Below, piece by piece: positions 1-11,146 of a stretch of DNA of 64,000 nt. Numbering within the stretch: the stretch's first letter is position 1; the number at the start of each line of letters is the position of its first letter. Under the pieces are notes generated by a model, which worked only from the letters and a program-made list of their open reading frames with translations, was not told the DNA's origin and did no database searches. This DNA is from Rhizobiaceae bacterium (GTDB lineage Bacteria; Pseudomonadota; Alphaproteobacteria; Rhizobiales; Rhizobiaceae): assembly GCA_019635695.1 (NCBI GenBank), contig JAHBYZ010000005.1, forward strand, positions 62,001 through 126,000, in the 5' to 3' direction. A program made the translations under genes and the position numbers.

Positions 1-1
1 C

Positions 2-121
2 ACCTGGCATACGCTGACGGTCAGCGCGATCGCCTATCTGGCGATGCTGCCTTTCAGCATGCGCGCCTATGCGGTGCGCGAGCGGCGCGAGGCTGCCGAG
101 GCGGCAGCGGCGAGGGGCTGA
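2..121 (+). CDS. pssA: CDP-alcohol phosphatidyltransferase, probably phosphatidylserine synthase, C-terminal end only
   Basis: Only the last 39 codons are in the window; the gene begins upstream. The tail reads TWHTLTVSAIAYLAMLPFS and then a charged Ala/Arg-rich end, a final membrane helix plus cytoplasmic tail as in rhizobial PssA, which makes phosphatidylserine from CDP-diacylglycerol and serine. No catalytic motif is visible, so the family call rests on the resemblance of this tail and is tentative. The frame stops at TGA 119-121 and converges on the acyltransferase gene 5 bases further on. Confidence 0.45.
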   Translation, partial: TWHTLTVSAIAYLAMLPFSMRAYAVRERREAAEAAAARG

Positions 122-126
122 GCGCC

Positions 127-807
127 TCAGGCGGCGTCGGCTTCTGCCACGCGGTCGAAAAGCGCGCCTGCCATGGTCGGGCTCTCGCGGCGCGAACGTG
201 CGACGAGTTCCGGCATGGATAGCGGTTCCAGCATCGACACGGTGAGATGCGGCAGCAGCCGCCGCCGCGTCCTGGGCCGGAAGGCCAGCACACTGGTTCG
301 CGAACCCAGCACCGAGACGGCGACGATGCGCGCTTCGGCGGTCGCGGCGATCTTGGCCACGGCGCGGTAGATGCGAAAGGCCTGCGTATCCTGCGTTATC
401 CCGTCCGGGAAATAGACCGCGAGCCGGCCGCGGCCCCTGAGATGCCGCACGAGCCGGCGGCTGACGAAGACGTGGCGCGGGTTGAAGGCAATGGTGCGGG
501 CCATTTCCCGCCATGGTTCCAGCCATGCCGAGCGGGCCGAGGCTTCATCCAGCATGTGCAGCGTATCGTCGGGCAGCATCGACAGCATCAGCGCCGGGTC
601 CAGCCGCGACTGGTGCAGAACGGCGTAGATGACCGGCGGGTCGGCGGCGCGCGCCGGCGCGCTTGTACCGGTGAGCCGGTAGAACAGCTTCATTGGCGCC
701 AGGAAGAAGGCCTGGTGAAAGCTCAGGCGGCGAGTGAGGGTCAGCACCAACGCCGCGAGCACCCACGCGGCGGCGAGCACACCTGCGACGGCGAGCGCGA
801 TCAACAT
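127..807 (-). CDS. PlsC-like lysophospholipid acyltransferase family protein
   Basis: This 226-residue protein has an N-terminal membrane helix (about residues 3-24) followed by a PlsC-type acyltransferase domain. The catalytic H-X4-D box is visible as HQSRLD (His65, Asp70). The acceptor-binding block reads YFPDGITQ (about 132-139), where most relatives have FPEG-T. It probably transfers an acyl chain to a lysophospholipid or related acceptor at the inner membrane; the FPDG variant means the acceptor need not be lysophosphatidate. It converges on a phosphatidylserine synthase-like gene, which fits a lipid role. The ATG at 807 is preceded by a purine-rich GAGAGG. Confidence 0.7.
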   Translation of the reverse strand: MLIALAVAGVLAAAWVLAALVLTLTRRLSFHQAFFLAPMKLFYRLTGTSAPARAADPPVIYAVLHQSRLDPALMLSMLPDDTLHMLDEASARSAWLEPWREMARTIAFNPRHVFVSRRLVRHLRGRGRLAVYFPDGITQDTQAFRIYRAVAKIAATAEARIVAVSVLGSRTSVLAFRPRTRRRLLPHLTVSMLEPLSMPELVARSRRESPTMAGALFDRVAEADAA

Positions 808-891
808 TTGGTGGCCTCTCTCCGCCCGCGCCCTGCCGCGCGCAAACGTACTTTAACTTCCGTCAAGATCAACGGGCGAGCGCGGCCCGCT

Positions 892-1320
892 CTATCGGCC
901 GTTTGGCCACAGACCGCTGTCCTGGCGCGGCGCAAACCCGCCGGAGCCGGGCGGTGGGCCTCCAGCGCCATAGGGGCTCGGCACGCCGTCCATCCAGTAG
1001 TTGGGGCCGGCGCTACCCGAAGGCTTGACACTGCTGATGGAGAAATTGCCGATCGTGCACTCGGTCATGGTGCCGCCGCGCGTGTCGCCGAAGCCCAGCG
1101 AGCCGACCTGCCGCTCGGTGCAATTGCCGGCGCGGTTCTTGCCCTGCGCCTGCATGTTGAGACGCACGCCCGGCAGATTCTGCACGTTGCCCTGCGCCGC
1201 CGGCATGTCCTTCAGCATCAGGCTGCCGCCAGGCAGCGACTTCAAGTCGGTCTGCTGCGCCACGGCCGGCGCCGATGCGATCAGCACGGCGGCCGCTACG
1301 GTCAGGATCTTCTTGGTCAC
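892..1320 (-). CDS. hypothetical exported protein, 142 aa
   Basis: I do not recognise this family. The start is GTG at 1320, with a strong GGAGGGG ribosome-binding site just upstream. A clear signal peptide (Lys-Lys, Ala/Val-rich core, cleavage near APAVA-QQ, about residue 21) predicts export. The mature part is small, with one Cys pair (GNCTERQ and MTECTIG) that could form a disulfide, and a Gly/Pro-rich C-terminal third that is probably disordered. It stands alone between the acyltransferase and the SDR gene, both on the same strand. No enzyme motif is visible. Confidence 0.65.
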   Translation of the reverse strand: MTKKILTVAAAVLIASAPAVAQQTDLKSLPGGSLMLKDMPAAQGNVQNLPGVRLNMQAQGKNRAGNCTERQVGSLGFGDTRGGTMTECTIGNFSISSVKPSGSAGPNYWMDGVPSPYGAGGPPPGSGGFAPRQDSGLWPNGR

Positions 1321-1404
1321 GCCGGCCCCTCCGGTCTCGTGTGCGAACGCTGTATGAAAATAGGTCAGGAACGCGGCGAGTTTAAGTCCTATTCGGCTTC
1401 GCGC

Positions 1405-2160
1405 CTATTCGGGCATCCGATAGGCGAGGAAACGCTTCTTCGGCACGTCGTAGATGAGTCCGGTCTCCATACGCGCCGGATCGGCAAGCGCCGCGATCGC
1501 CTTGCCGACCTCGGAGGGGTGCGGCAGCGTGGCCGGGTCCTCGCCGGGCATGGCCTGGGCGCGCATAGCCGTGCGCGTGGCGCCAGGGTTCACCGAATTG
1601 ACGCGCAGCGTCATGTTCTTTGCCTCGTCCGCCCAGGAACGGGCCAGCGCCTCGACCGCCGCCTTTGACGCGGCGTACGGGCCCCAGTAGGCGCGCGCGG
1701 AATGCGCCGCCCCGGAAGACAGGATGAGCGCCCGCCCGGCGTCGGACGCCTTGAGCAGTGGGTCGACCGAGCGCATCAGCCGCCAGGTGGAGGTGACGTT
1801 GATCGCCATCACGCGGTCGAACACCTTCGCCTCGACATGGCCGATCGGCGAGATCGTGCCGAGCACGCCGGCATTGGCCACAAGGATGTCGAGCTTGCCC
1901 CAGCGCTCATGGATCTGCCCGCCGAGCCGGTCGATTCCGGGCAGGTCGGCCAGATCGAGCGGCACCAGCGTCGTCGTACCCTTTCCGTCCGCCCGGATTT
2001 CGTCGTCCAGTTCCTCCAGCCCGCCAACGGTGCGGGCGACGGCGATCACATGCGCACCGGCTGCGGCGAGTTCCTTCGCCACGAAATAGCCGATGCCGCG
2101 CGAGGCGCCGGTGACGAGGGCGATGCGGCCGGAAAGGTCGAGGGTCATGGCTTTTTCCAT
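1405..2160 (-). CDS. SDR family NAD(P)-dependent oxidoreductase
   Basis: This is a classical short-chain dehydrogenase of 251 residues. It has the cofactor-binding TGASRGIG motif near the N-terminus, the NAG motif of the central strand, and the catalytic YxxxK as PYAASK. Substrate cannot be read from sequence. Two ATG starts lie close together, at 2160 and 2148; the second gives MTLDLSGR, a typical SDR beginning, and has GGAA about 8 bases upstream, so either is possible. It lies divergently from the riboswitch-controlled gdx gene, and nothing in the context ties it to guanidine. Confidence 0.85.
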   Translation of the reverse strand: MEKAMTLDLSGRIALVTGASRGIGYFVAKELAAAGAHVIAVARTVGGLEELDDEIRADGKGTTTLVPLDLADLPGIDRLGGQIHERWGKLDILVANAGVLGTISPIGHVEAKVFDRVMAINVTSTWRLMRSVDPLLKASDAGRALILSSGAAHSARAYWGPYAASKAAVEALARSWADEAKNMTLRVNSVNPGATRTAMRAQAMPGEDPATLPHPSEVGKAIAALADPARMETGLIYDVPKKRFLAYRMPE

Positions 2161-2245
2161 TTGTTTGCGCGGCCATTAGACGGAAATCCGGCGCCACGAA
2201 ACCCATGGCATTGCCGCAGTCGGCGCGCTCGTCTATCTTTGCCGC

Positions 2246-2293
2246 GCGGGGACGGCCCCGCCTTCCGGAAAATCTGGTGAGGACGACCTCATC
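2246..2293 (+). promoter_or_regulatory. guanidine-II riboswitch (mini-ykkC RNA)
   Basis: Two hairpins follow each other. The first pairs GCGGGG (2246-2251) with CCCCGC (2256-2261) around the loop ACGG. The second pairs GGTGAGG (2276-2282) with CCTCATC (2287-2293) around the loop ACGA; one pair is G-U. Paired stems with ACGR tetraloops 10-20 bases apart are the definition of the mini-ykkC motif, established as a guanidinium-sensing RNA. It ends 11 bases before the GGAG of the gdx gene, the usual place for control of translation initiation: ligand-driven loop-loop pairing would free the ribosome-binding site. The match in structure, loop sequence and downstream gene is complete. Confidence 0.93.
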
Positions 2294-2314
2294 GCAAGTG
2301 CGATGGAGTTTGAA

Positions 2315-2632
2315 ATGGCGTGGTTCTACCTGCTCGCTGCCGGACTGGCCGAAATCGGCTGGGCGGTCGGCCTGAAATTCACCAACGGCTTCACCAAGCC
2401 GCTTCCAACGGCGCTGACGGTCGGCTCGATGGTCGTCAGCCTGTTCCTTCTGGGATTGGCGCTGAAGTCGTTGCCGCTCGGCACGGCCTACGCGATCTGG
2501 ACCGGCATCGGCACGGTCGGCACCGTCATCCTCGGTATCTTCCTGTTCGCCGAGTCGGCCGACGCGATGCGGCTGGCCTGCATCGCGCTCATCGTGGCCG
2601 GCATCGTCGGCCTGAAGCTTGTGACTCCTTAG
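2315..2632 (+). CDS. gdx: guanidinium exporter Gdx (SugE-type small multidrug resistance protein)
   Basis: The protein is 105 residues with four predicted membrane helices, the size of the SMR family. The conserved Glu13 lies in GLAEIGWAVGLK, the pattern of the Gdx/SugE branch rather than the EmrE multidrug branch. Gdx proteins are dual-topology antiporters that expel guanidinium in exchange for protons. I chose ATG 2315 because GGAG (2305-2308) lies 6 bases upstream and the resulting length equals E. coli SugE; an in-frame ATG at 2303 would use the SD region as coding sequence. The upstream guanidine-II riboswitch supports substrate and induction together. Confidence 0.95.
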   Translation: MAWFYLLAAGLAEIGWAVGLKFTNGFTKPLPTALTVGSMVVSLFLLGLALKSLPLGTAYAIWTGIGTVGTVILGIFLFAESADAMRLACIALIVAGIVGLKLVTP

Positions 2633-2638
2633 CCGGGC

Positions 2639-4123
2639 TCAGCCCCGCGCGGCCGGCGCCAGCAGCGACAGCGTGCGAACGTTGTCCGAGCCCTCGTGGT
2701 CGGTCAGCGCGGTCGGATACTCGCCGGAGAAGCAGGCGTCGCAATATTGCGGCGCCTCGTTGTTCCGGTTGGCCTCGCCGACGGCGCGGTAGAGACCGTC
2801 CATGGACAGGAAGCCGAGCGAATCGACGCGGATGAACTCGGCCATCTCGGCGACCGACATGCGCGAGGCGAGCAGCTTGGCCTTCTCCGGCGTGTCGACG
2901 CCGTAGAAGCAACTGGCGCGCGTTGGCGGCGAGGCGATGCGCATATGCACCTCGCGCGCGCCCGCGTCGCGCACCATCTGCACGATCTTCTGGCTGGTCG
3001 TGCCGCGCACGATGGAATCGTCCACCAGCACCACGCGCTTGCCCTCGATCATGCGGCGGTTGGCGTTGTGCTTCAGCTTCACGCCCATGTGGCGAATGGC
3101 ATCGCCCGGCTGGATGAAGGTGCGGCCCACATAGTGATTGCGGATGATGCCGAGCTCGAAGGGCAGGCCGGCCGCCTGCGCGAAGCCGATGGCCGCCGGC
3201 GTTCCCGAATCCGGTACGGGCACAACGATGTCGGCATCGACGGGATTTTCACGCGCCAGCTCGGCGCCGATCGCCTTGCGCACGGCGTAGACGTTGCGGC
3301 CTTCAATGGTGGAGTCCGGCCGGGCGAAATAGACGTACTCGAAGATGCAGAAGCGCGATTTCGCCGGCTCGAAAGGAAAATGGCTCTCAATGCCCTTCGA
3401 CGTGATGACCACCATCTCGCCGGGCTTGAGGTCGCGCACGAAGCGGGCGCCGATGATATCCAGCGCCACCGTCTCGGAGGCGAGGATCCACGCGCCGTCG
3501 AGGTCGCCCAGCACCAACGGGCGGATGCCGAGCGGGTCGCGGCAACCGATCATCTTCTTGGCCGTCAGCGCCACCAGCGAGAATGCGCCTTCGAGCTGGC
3601 GCACCGCGTCGATGAACCTGGCGTTGGTGTCGCGCTCCTTGGATGTCGCGATCAGGTGCAGGATCGTCTCGGTGTCCGAGGTCGACGAGAAGATCGAGCC
3701 TTCCTTCTGCAGCCGCCGCTGGATGGTCATCGCGTTGGTGATGTTGCCATTGTGGGCGACCGCGAAGCCGCCGCCGGCAAGTTCCGCGAAGAAGGGCTGC
3801 ACGTTGCGCAGGCCGGCACCGCCGGTGGTGGCGTAGCGTGTATGGCCGATGGCGCGGTTGCCCTTGAGGCTGTCGATCACCGCCTGCTTGGTGAAGGAGT
3901 CGCCGATCAGTCCCTGATGCCGCTCGACGTGGAATTGCGCGCCATCGTAGCTGACGATGCCGGCGGCCTCCTGGCCGCGGTGCTGCAGCGCGTGCAGGCC
4001 GAGCGTGACGATGGCTGCGGCGTCCTGGCGCCCGTAGATGCCGAACACGCCGCACTCGTCGTGGAAATGATCGTCTGCCTCGCCGGAGACGTCATCCGGG
4101 AGGGTCGTCGCTGCCTGTTCCAT
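2639..4123 (-). CDS. purF: amidophosphoribosyltransferase
   Basis: PurF catalyses the first committed step of purine synthesis, PRPP plus glutamine to phosphoribosylamine. The protein (494 aa) has a 23-residue leader ending at DECGVFGI, so Cys24 would be the N-terminal nucleophile after processing. Next come the class-II glutamine amidotransferase domain (HTRYATTG, HNGNITN) and the phosphoribosyltransferase domain with the PRPP loop VVLVDDSIVRGTT. Cysteines near the C-terminus (CFYGVD, CDACFSGEYP) resemble those of the Fe-S-containing B. subtilis type. It lies 61 bases downstream of cvpA, the classical purF partner, and converges on gdx. Confidence 0.97.
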   Translation of the reverse strand: MEQAATTLPDDVSGEADDHFHDECGVFGIYGRQDAAAIVTLGLHALQHRGQEAAGIVSYDGAQFHVERHQGLIGDSFTKQAVIDSLKGNRAIGHTRYATTGGAGLRNVQPFFAELAGGGFAVAHNGNITNAMTIQRRLQKEGSIFSSTSDTETILHLIATSKERDTNARFIDAVRQLEGAFSLVALTAKKMIGCRDPLGIRPLVLGDLDGAWILASETVALDIIGARFVRDLKPGEMVVITSKGIESHFPFEPAKSRFCIFEYVYFARPDSTIEGRNVYAVRKAIGAELARENPVDADIVVPVPDSGTPAAIGFAQAAGLPFELGIIRNHYVGRTFIQPGDAIRHMGVKLKHNANRRMIEGKRVVLVDDSIVRGTTSQKIVQMVRDAGAREVHMRIASPPTRASCFYGVDTPEKAKLLASRMSVAEMAEFIRVDSLGFLSMDGLYRAVGEANRNNEAPQYCDACFSGEYPTALTDHEGSDNVRTLSLLAPAARG

Positions 4124-4184
4124 CGCACGGTCCTCGGTGCTGTGTACGCAGTCGCCTGGCGCCCTCCCGCGCCGGGAGTGAAGC

Positions 4185-4820
4185 CTATTCCTCGGCCGGT
4201 GCCTCGTCCTCGGCCGGCAGGTCGTCCTCGTTCACCGGCGGTTGGGCCGGCTGGCCGGGCTGCGCCGGCTGCGCGGGCGCGTCCGGTGCCGGCTGCGCCT
4301 CGTCGCCGTCCTCGCCGCGCAGGCGGTTGAGTATCGAGTTCTCCGGGTCGTCGGGCAGGATGCCCTGCAGCCACGCACCTATGCTCTCCAGCATGGGGCG
4401 CGACTTGGCCTCCGTCACCCAGGCCGGCGGATTGGTGCCGACCAGCCAGTTGAAGAACAGCAGCGCGACGGCCAGCACCAGCAGGCCGCGTCCCGCGCCG
4501 TAGATGAAGCCCAGCGTACGGTCGAGTGCGCCGACCTTGGAGTCGATGATGAAGTCGGCGATCTTCATGGTGATGACCGTCACCACGATCAGCGCGATGA
4601 AGAAGATGATGCCGGCCGCGATCGCCAGCGACACCATCGGGTGGTCGACATAGGGCGTGACGTACGGCAGCAGGATCGGATGAAAGTAGTAGGCAGCAGC
4701 GGCAGCCGCCACCCACGAGGCGATCGAGAGCACCTCGCGCGAGAAGCCGCGCACCATGGCCAGCAGTGCCGAAACGAGGGTGAAGCCGATGACTATTCCG
4801 TCAAGCAGCGTGATCGGCAT
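4185..4820 (-). CDS. cvpA: CvpA family membrane protein
   Basis: This 211-residue protein has about four membrane segments in the first 130 residues (LLDGIVIGFTLVSALLAMV and later helices). A proline-, alanine- and glutamate-rich cytoplasmic tail follows and is probably disordered. CvpA proteins are linked to colicin V production and envelope stress tolerance in enterobacteria; the biochemical role is not settled. Its position directly upstream of purF is the conserved arrangement, and both genes are on the minus strand 61 bases apart. Confidence 0.9.
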   Translation of the reverse strand: MPITLLDGIVIGFTLVSALLAMVRGFSREVLSIASWVAAAAAAYYFHPILLPYVTPYVDHPMVSLAIAAGIIFFIALIVVTVITMKIADFIIDSKVGALDRTLGFIYGAGRGLLVLAVALLFFNWLVGTNPPAWVTEAKSRPMLESIGAWLQGILPDDPENSILNRLRGEDGDEAQPAPDAPAQPAQPGQPAQPPVNEDDLPAEDEAPAEE

Positions 4821-4882
4821 GGAGACTCCTCGAGGGGCCGTTTAGAGCGAGCCGCAGTTCCGCGCCCGGCGGCAGCCGGACA

Positions 4883-6270
<1,388 letters not shown>

Positions 6271-6271
<1 letters not shown>

Positions 6272-7446
6272 TACGCCTCGCCCCGCAGATATTCGCGGTG
6301 GTAGCGCTGCCCGATCGAGGTCAGCACCTCATATGGGATGGTGCCGGCGGCGCGGGCGAACGCCTCGACCGGCACGTTGTTGCCGAACAGCTCGATCAGA
6401 TCGCCTTCGCCGACCGACCCGGCCGGCAGGTCGGTCACGTCGAAGATGGTGAGGTCCATAGAGATGCGTCCGATGACCGGCACTCGGTGCCCGGCAATCC
6501 AGCCCTGCGCGCCCGGCGTTCCGCCCACGCGCTGATCCACGCCGGCGCCGGATGCCGCGCGCAGAAGGCCGTCCGCATAGCCCGCGCCTGTCACGGCGAG
6601 CAGGCTGTCGCGTTGCAGCCGTGCGGCGCCGCCATAGCCCACGATCTCTCCCGATCTGGCGCGGCGCAGCTGGAGGACGCGCGCGCGCGCAGTCGCTACC
6701 GGCCGCACCACACCGTCGAGCGCGGCGACTGGCGGGGCGCCGTACAGCACGATGCCGGCCCGCACCAGCGCGCGGCGAAATTCCGCACCGAGCCCAATTC
6801 CAGCAGAATTGGAGAGACTTGAATCGGAATGCGGGAAAAGCCCGGCAACGCGTTGAAAGGATTCGAGCTGGCGTGCGTTCATCGCGTGGCCCGGCTCGTC
6901 CGCGCAGGCGAGATGGCTGATCAACAGCGGCACATGTATCGCTCGCGTGAGCGCGTTCTCCTGAGCGAAAAAAGCGGCCTCTTCGTGCGTAACGCCAAGC
7001 CGGTTCATGCCGGTGTCGACGTGCAGCGCGGCGGGCAGCTGCGCGCCGCCGCTCCAACCCTCGGATTCCCAGCAGGCAATGTCGCCGGTGGTGTTGAGAA
7101 CCGGTATCAGCCGGTGCGCCCGCAGTGTGTGCGCCGTCTCCGGTGTGACGCGTGCCGAAAGCACGAAGATGCGCGCCTCGCCGGCGACCTCGCGCGCGGC
7201 GACGCCCTCCGGGATCGTGGCGACGAAGAAGTCCGTGCAGCCGGCCTCGGCAAGGGCCGGCACCGCGTGCTCGATTCCAAGCCCGTAGGCGTCGGCCTTG
7301 ACCACGGACGCAACGCGCGCCGGCGCACACAACGCGGCGAGCGCGCGCCAGTTGCCGGCCAGCGCCCCGAGATCGATCGTCAAGGTGCCGCCGGCAAGAT
7401 CGAAGGCGGGTCCGCTGCCGTGGACCTGTGGCGCTTTGCCCGCCAC
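6271..7446 (-). CDS. alr: alanine racemase
   Basis: Alr interconverts L- and D-alanine with PLP, supplying D-alanine for peptidoglycan. The PLP-binding lysine lies in VVKADAYGLG (Lys50), and the opposing catalytic tyrosine is in GAGYADGLLRAA of the C-terminal barrel. At 391 residues it is slightly longer than average because of a short N-terminal extension. It sits between dnaB (4 bases upstream) and radA (overlapping stop and start), forming a dnaB-alr-radA transcription unit that is standard in rhizobia. Confidence 0.96.
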
Positions 7447-7450
7447 GATC

Positions 7451-8941
<1,491 letters not shown>

Positions 8942-9274
8942 TTCCGTCCCGATTCCGTAGATATTCCGACCCGCCCCCGAGCCTGTCCGGGGGACGGTCT
9001 AGCGTTCTCTCCGCCTCCGGCAACCCGTCGCATCAGACTGTGTGCGCGATTCACAGGAGTTAACAGGCGACTTCGGAAGCGACAGATTCGATTTGACACG
9101 AATCGCAGCGAATCTAGCCCGCGCGGCGCATGAACAAAAGCGAAACGTGGAACCATTCCGCATCGGGCGTCGTTTCACGCGCTGGGGTGAGACCCAGAGG
9201 GGCATGAGGCACGAGGGGGCATGAGGCACGAGGGGGCATGAAACTCGAGGGGGCATGAGACACGGAGGTCGCGC
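8942..9274. other. 333-bp divergent intergenic region between dnaB and a small membrane protein gene
   Basis: No gene is supported here. The dnaB-proximal half probably holds its promoter. A 7-bp inverted repeat, AGATTCG (9084-9090) and CGAATCT (9109-9115), flanks a TTGACA-like hexamer on the plus strand and could be an operator. The last third carries four tandem 16-17 bp repeats, described separately. The open frames that cross this stretch have no family features. Confidence 0.5.
9197..9263 (+). repeat. four tandem 16/17-bp repeats
   Basis: Four head-to-tail copies begin at 9197, 9213, 9230 and 9247. The consensus is GAGGGGGCATGAGGCAC; the first copy lacks one G and the last two differ only in the final five or six bases. 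Each unit looks like a ribosome-binding site plus ATG, and the array ends 12 bases before the ATG of the small membrane protein, whose own site is GGAGG. There are no spacers, so it is not a CRISPR array. It could have grown by slippage from the gene's own leader. Confidence 0.85.
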
Positions 9275-9529
9275 ATGACCCATCCCGAGCCGGATCATCG
9301 AGGCCCGGCAGTCAACTCTGGCGGGCCAAGCGGCGCGGGCTGGTTCATTGCGGGCGGGCTGATCGTGCTGGTGCTGGTAGCGATCTGGCTGCTGACTGCC
9401 GGCGTTTTCGATCGCACGACGACCGGCAGCATCAACAAGCCGGGCGAGGTCAACATCCGGGCTCCGGGCGTGAATGTCGACGGGAGCCAGCTCACGCAAC
9501 CGGCGCCTAGGGCGCCGTCCGGCGGCTAG
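9275..9529 (+). CDS. small single-pass membrane protein, 84 aa, unknown function
   Basis: I do not recognise a family. A hydrophilic N-terminus of about 22 residues leads into one strong membrane helix (GWFIAGGLIVLVLVAIWLLT). A short polar tail follows with the block TGSINKPGEVNIRAPGVNVD, a pattern seen in small conserved rhizobial membrane proteins. The ATG at 9275 follows GGAGG at 9264-9268. Tandem repeats lie immediately upstream. The stop converges on ynfA 4 bases away, and a GC-rich hairpin lies within the last codons. Confidence 0.7.
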   Translation: MTHPEPDHRGPAVNSGGPSGAGWFIAGGLIVLVLVAIWLLTAGVFDRTTTGSINKPGEVNIRAPGVNVDGSQLTQPAPRAPSGG

Positions 9530-9533
9530 AGCT

Positions 9534-9860
9534 TCAAGCCACCCGCGGTCCGAACAGTATCACGCCGGCGCCGATTAGGCACACGGCCGCACCGGTGATG
9601 TCCCATCGATCGGGGCGCATTCCTTCGGCTGCCCACAGCCAAATCAGCGAGGCAGCGATGTAGACGCCGCCATAGGCCGCATAGGCCCTGCCGGCCGCTT
9701 CGCTTTCCACCAGCGTCAACAACCAGGCGAAAGCGATCAGCGACGCCACGCCCGGAAACAGCCACAGCGGCGATTTCTCCAGGCGCCACCAGGCCCAGAA
9801 CGCGAAGCATCCGACGATCTCGGCAAGGGCGGCGGCGGCATAGACGACAAGGCTGTGCAT
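9534..9860 (-). CDS. YnfA family (UPF0060) membrane protein
   Basis: The 108-residue protein has four membrane helices and the family beginning [21 protein letters not shown], with the later block [23 protein letters not shown]. YnfA proteins are SMR-like small transporters, some linked to dye and drug efflux. I chose ATG 9860 because it gives the exact family length and N-terminus; the frame stays open further upstream, but that part has no membrane character. The next gene upstream on the same strand is a diguanylate cyclase. Confidence 0.9.
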   Translation of the reverse strand: MHSLVVYAAAALAEIVGCFAFWAWWRLEKSPLWLFPGVASLIAFAWLLTLVESEAAGRAYAAYGGVYIAASLIWLWAAEGMRPDRWDITGAAVCLIGAGVILFGPRVA

Positions 9861-9879
9861 CGATGTCGCCTGCCGGCTG

Positions 9880-11070
9880 TCAGCGCCTGGCCAGGCGCCG
9901 CGCCGCGTCGGCCTGACGAGGCTCGAACACGCTGACCCGGTCACGGCCGCCGTGCTTGGCTTCATAGAGAGCGAAGTCGGCGCCCGACATGAGCTCGTAT
10001 AGATCGGCTCGTGACGCGGACGCGTGAAGCCCCACGCTCACGGTGGGCTTCAGGTCTGCCGGCAGCCGGCCGGCACAGTGCACGACGAGTTCGGCTCGTA
10101 TGCGCTCGCCGAACAGGCGCGCCACAATAAGTTCCGCGCCGGGGATCAGAATCGCGAACTCCTCGCCGCCGATGCGTCCGGTCACCATGTCCGGCGCCGC
10201 GGCTGTGCTCAGCATCCTGCCGAACAAGCCGATAACCGAATCGCCCACGGTGTGCCCGTACGTGTCGTTGATCGACTTGAAGTGGTCGAGGTCGGCGATG
10301 AGCAAGGCAACCGGACGGCCGCGGGACGCGCAGTCCACGAGGGCCTTTGAAGCCATCTCCTCGAAGCCGCGGCGGTTGAGCAGGCCCGACAACTTGTCGG
10401 TCTGCGCCTGCTGCTTCAGTTCGGCCACCAGATCGGTCGCCACCGCCACCAGCAGGTTCAGCGCCACGACCACCGAAACCAGCGCCTGCGTGAACTGCAC
10501 GGTCGACCAGTACAGCGTCTGCTGCACCGCGTCGTAGGTGTCGAAATGGCCGATCATGAGGAAGATCGCGGCCGGACGCAAAAGCGAGCCTACGCACGTG
10601 ACCAGCGTGACCCAGAAGAGCAGCCGGTCGATGAAATGGCGCATCTCCACGCGCCAGAGCTTTGCCAGCACGGTGAAGGAGATGCCGGCGAGCGCGAGGC
10701 TCATCAGGTAGATGCGGTAGCTGATGTCCGGCTCGACCAGCAGGAACCACAGAAGTGCGCCCATCCCCGCCACGGTGATCGCGCCCAGCGCAAACCATGG
10801 AACCTGCAGGCGATAGCGACCGAGCACCGCGGCCGCGAGCAGGCATGCAGCCACCAGGAAGAGCAGGTTCGTCGGCACCAGCTGCAGTTCCATCGGCAGC
10901 GCGGGCCCGATGTCGAGGATGAGGAAACCCGCCGACAGCGCTGCGTAACTCGCAGCCATCACGGCGATATAGGCCTGCTCGCGCAGGTTCAGCCAAAGCA
11001 GCAGGAAAGCCGCCGCCAGAATGAGGCCGATGCCTGGGTTCAGCAACGAAATGAATATCTGTCCAGTCAA
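9880..11070 (-). CDS. membrane-bound diguanylate cyclase (GGDEF)
   Basis: The protein (396 aa) has about six to seven hydrophobic helices in its first 205 residues, then a GGDEF domain with an intact active site, [13 protein letters not shown]. It would make cyclic di-GMP in the cytoplasm under control of its membrane sensor part, whose ligand is unknown. No RxxD inhibitory site precedes the GGEEF motif, so product inhibition is probably absent. The domain ends with the usual KHGGRDRV block. A short Arg-rich tail follows. Confidence 0.92.
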   Translation of the reverse strand: MTGQIFISLLNPGIGLILAAAFLLLWLNLREQAYIAVMAASYAALSAGFLILDIGPALPMELQLVPTNLLFLVAACLLAAAVLGRYRLQVPWFALGAITVAGMGALLWFLLVEPDISYRIYLMSLALAGISFTVLAKLWRVEMRHFIDRLLFWVTLVTCVGSLLRPAAIFLMIGHFDTYDAVQQTLYWSTVQFTQALVSVVVALNLLVAVATDLVAELKQQAQTDKLSGLLNRRGFEEMASKALVDCASRGRPVALLIADLDHFKSINDTYGHTVGDSVIGLFGRMLSTAAAPDMVTGRIGGEEFAILIPGAELIVARLFGERIRAELVVHCAGRLPADLKPTVSVGLHASASRADLYELMSGADFALYEAKHGGRDRVSVFEPRQADAARRLARR

Positions 11071-11146
11071 GGCCGGTCCCGTCCGATACGACGGGCACCA
11101 TGGCCGATAGAGCGATAAGGAGTCGTTTATGCGCGGGCGGCGGGGC

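Noticed and set aside
247..1668. Long plus-strand open frame (473 codons) opposite the acyltransferase and exported protein genes
   Set aside because: It is antisense to recognised genes and full of Arg, Gly and His in a pattern caused by high GC; it has no family features.
2696..4330. 544-codon plus-strand open frame opposite purF
   Set aside because: It is a shadow of purF and cvpA on the other strand with no protein-like composition.
9197..9263. Possible CRISPR array
   Set aside because: The repeats are directly adjacent without spacers, and no cas gene is present in the window.
8999..9499. Minus-strand open frame of 166 codons spanning the tandem repeats
   Set aside because: Most of it is a translation of the repeats and of the region antisense to the small membrane protein; no signal or domain is visible.
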